Below, piece by piece: positions 33,279-33,786 of a DNA stretch of 33,786 bases. Below the pieces are notes generated by a model. That model was not told the DNA's origin and searched no databases. It saw nothing but the letters and a program-made list of their open reading frames with translations. Both the position numbers and the translations under genes were made by a program. Each line of letters starts with the position of its first letter. Within the stretch, counting starts at the first letter, position 1. The DNA comes from Cupriavidus sp. UYMMa02A (GTDB taxonomy: Bacteria > Pseudomonadota > Gammaproteobacteria > Burkholderiales > Burkholderiaceae): assembly GCA_001725945.1 (NCBI GenBank), contig LRMT01000278.1:1-33786 (forward strand), given 5' to 3'.

Positions 33279-33786
33279 ATGGCTGACACTGCTGAACACC
33301 TGATGCTGCGAGCTCCAATAAGCGGAGTCGTGCTTCCCCTGGCCGCCGTGCCCGATCCGGTCTTTGCCACCGGCACCTTCGGCGATGGCGTGGCGATCGA
33401 TCCCTTGTCCGGCACGCTGGTTGCGCCCTGCGACGGCACCGTGATCCACCTGGCACCCACTGGCCACGCGCTGACCCTGGAGGCGCCCTGCGGCGCGCAA
33501 GTGTTGCTGCACGTCGGCATCGACACCATGGCGCTGCGCGGCGAGGGGTTTGAGCCGTGCGTGGTAGCGGGTGAGCGCGTGCGCAGGGCGATGTGCTGGT
33601 GCGCTTCGACGTCGACCAGGTCGGGCGGCGCGCGCTGAGCCTTGTGACGGTGATGGCACTGGCCAATGCCGACGCTTTCCTGGTGGCGGACAAGCCAGCG
33701 GCCATCCGGGCGGAGGCTGGCCGCAGCGTGGTGCTGGCGGTGCGCGCCGCGGGGTGCGACGAGACGGCGGCCCGTGCCGAGGCCGG
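33279..33786 (+). CDS. nagF: PTS EIIA (Glc-type) domain, start of a probable EIIA-HPr-EI fusion; runs off the window
   Basis: This is the start of a cytosolic sugar phosphotransferase component. ATG 33279 opens MADTAEHLMLRAPISGVVLPL. The EIIA-Glc domain shows DGVAIDPLSGTLVAPCDGTV and the two active histidines His63 and His78 (the latter in LLHVGIDTMALRGEGF), 15 residues apart as in E. coli His75/His90. One C is missing near 33583 (GCGCCAGGG to GCGCAGGG); the next frame continues GDVLVRFDVDQVGRRALSLVTVMALAN. After EIIA the frame enters DKPAAIRAEAGRSVVLAVRA, which could be a linker into HPr. Burkholderiales carry a NagF fusion for N-acetylglucosamine; that identity is inferred from this start and from the neighbouring GntR gene. 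Confidence 0.82.

Overview
The window is high-GC, densely coded DNA from a betaproteobacterium of the Burkholderiaceae, most likely Cupriavidus or a close relative such as Ralstonia. The evidence is the gene families and their codon use, the co-directional dctA-dctB-dctD arrangement, the nagR/nagF-like pair at the right end, and the GC-rich CCCTCTCCC...GGGAGAGGG palindromes between genes. The genus is inferred; no rRNA or tRNA gene is present.

Layout from left to right. (1) 74-5748, plus strand: a branched-chain-amino-acid-type ABC importer (two permeases, binding protein, one ATPase) followed by a phenylacetate-CoA-ligase-like enzyme; together they look like an uptake-and-CoA-activation cassette for an organic, perhaps aromatic, acid. 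(2) 5745-8060, minus strand: a YbaN-type membrane protein, a nitronate monooxygenase and a NYN/PIN-like protein. (3) 8244-17308: a complete 3-(3-hydroxyphenyl)propionate (mhp) pathway, with mhpR divergent from mhpA-B-D-F-E-T-C. Ring hydroxylation, extradiol cleavage, C-C hydrolysis, hydration, aldol cleavage and acylating aldehyde dehydrogenation yield acetyl-CoA and pyruvate (plus succinate). A perfect inverted repeat lies between mhpR and mhpA. (4) 17533-22231, minus strand: dctA, dctB and dctD for C4-dicarboxylate uptake. A near-consensus sigma-54 promoter and two perfect 16-bp palindromes stand in front of dctA, so the whole regulatory loop can be read from the sequence. Succinate, a product of the mhp route, is a DctA substrate. 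(5) 22646-26793, plus strand: housekeeping genes (2Fe-2S ferredoxin, alpha/beta hydrolase, D-Ala-D-Ala carboxypeptidase, DUF493, 23S rRNA methyltransferase RlmI). (6) 26999-30604, minus strand: a UvrD-type helicase and two thioredoxin-fold proteins. (7) 30739-33786: a lipoprotein, a LysE/RhtB exporter, a 57-residue proline-rich protein, a GntR regulator with a palindromic operator, and the start of a PTS EIIA gene.

The dominant oddity is technical. About 26 single or double base indels break about 15 otherwise well-conserved genes, and nearly all are one base missing from a short C or G run. Both halves of each gene are intact on either side. This looks like uncorrected sequencing or assembly error, not gene decay. 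Coordinates below span the whole intended gene, with the inferred break points given. No mobile element, CRISPR array, phage gene or defence system was found. The most interesting signals are regulatory (dctA, mhpR and gntR operators), a possible tiny membrane protein behind dctD, and the repeat family.
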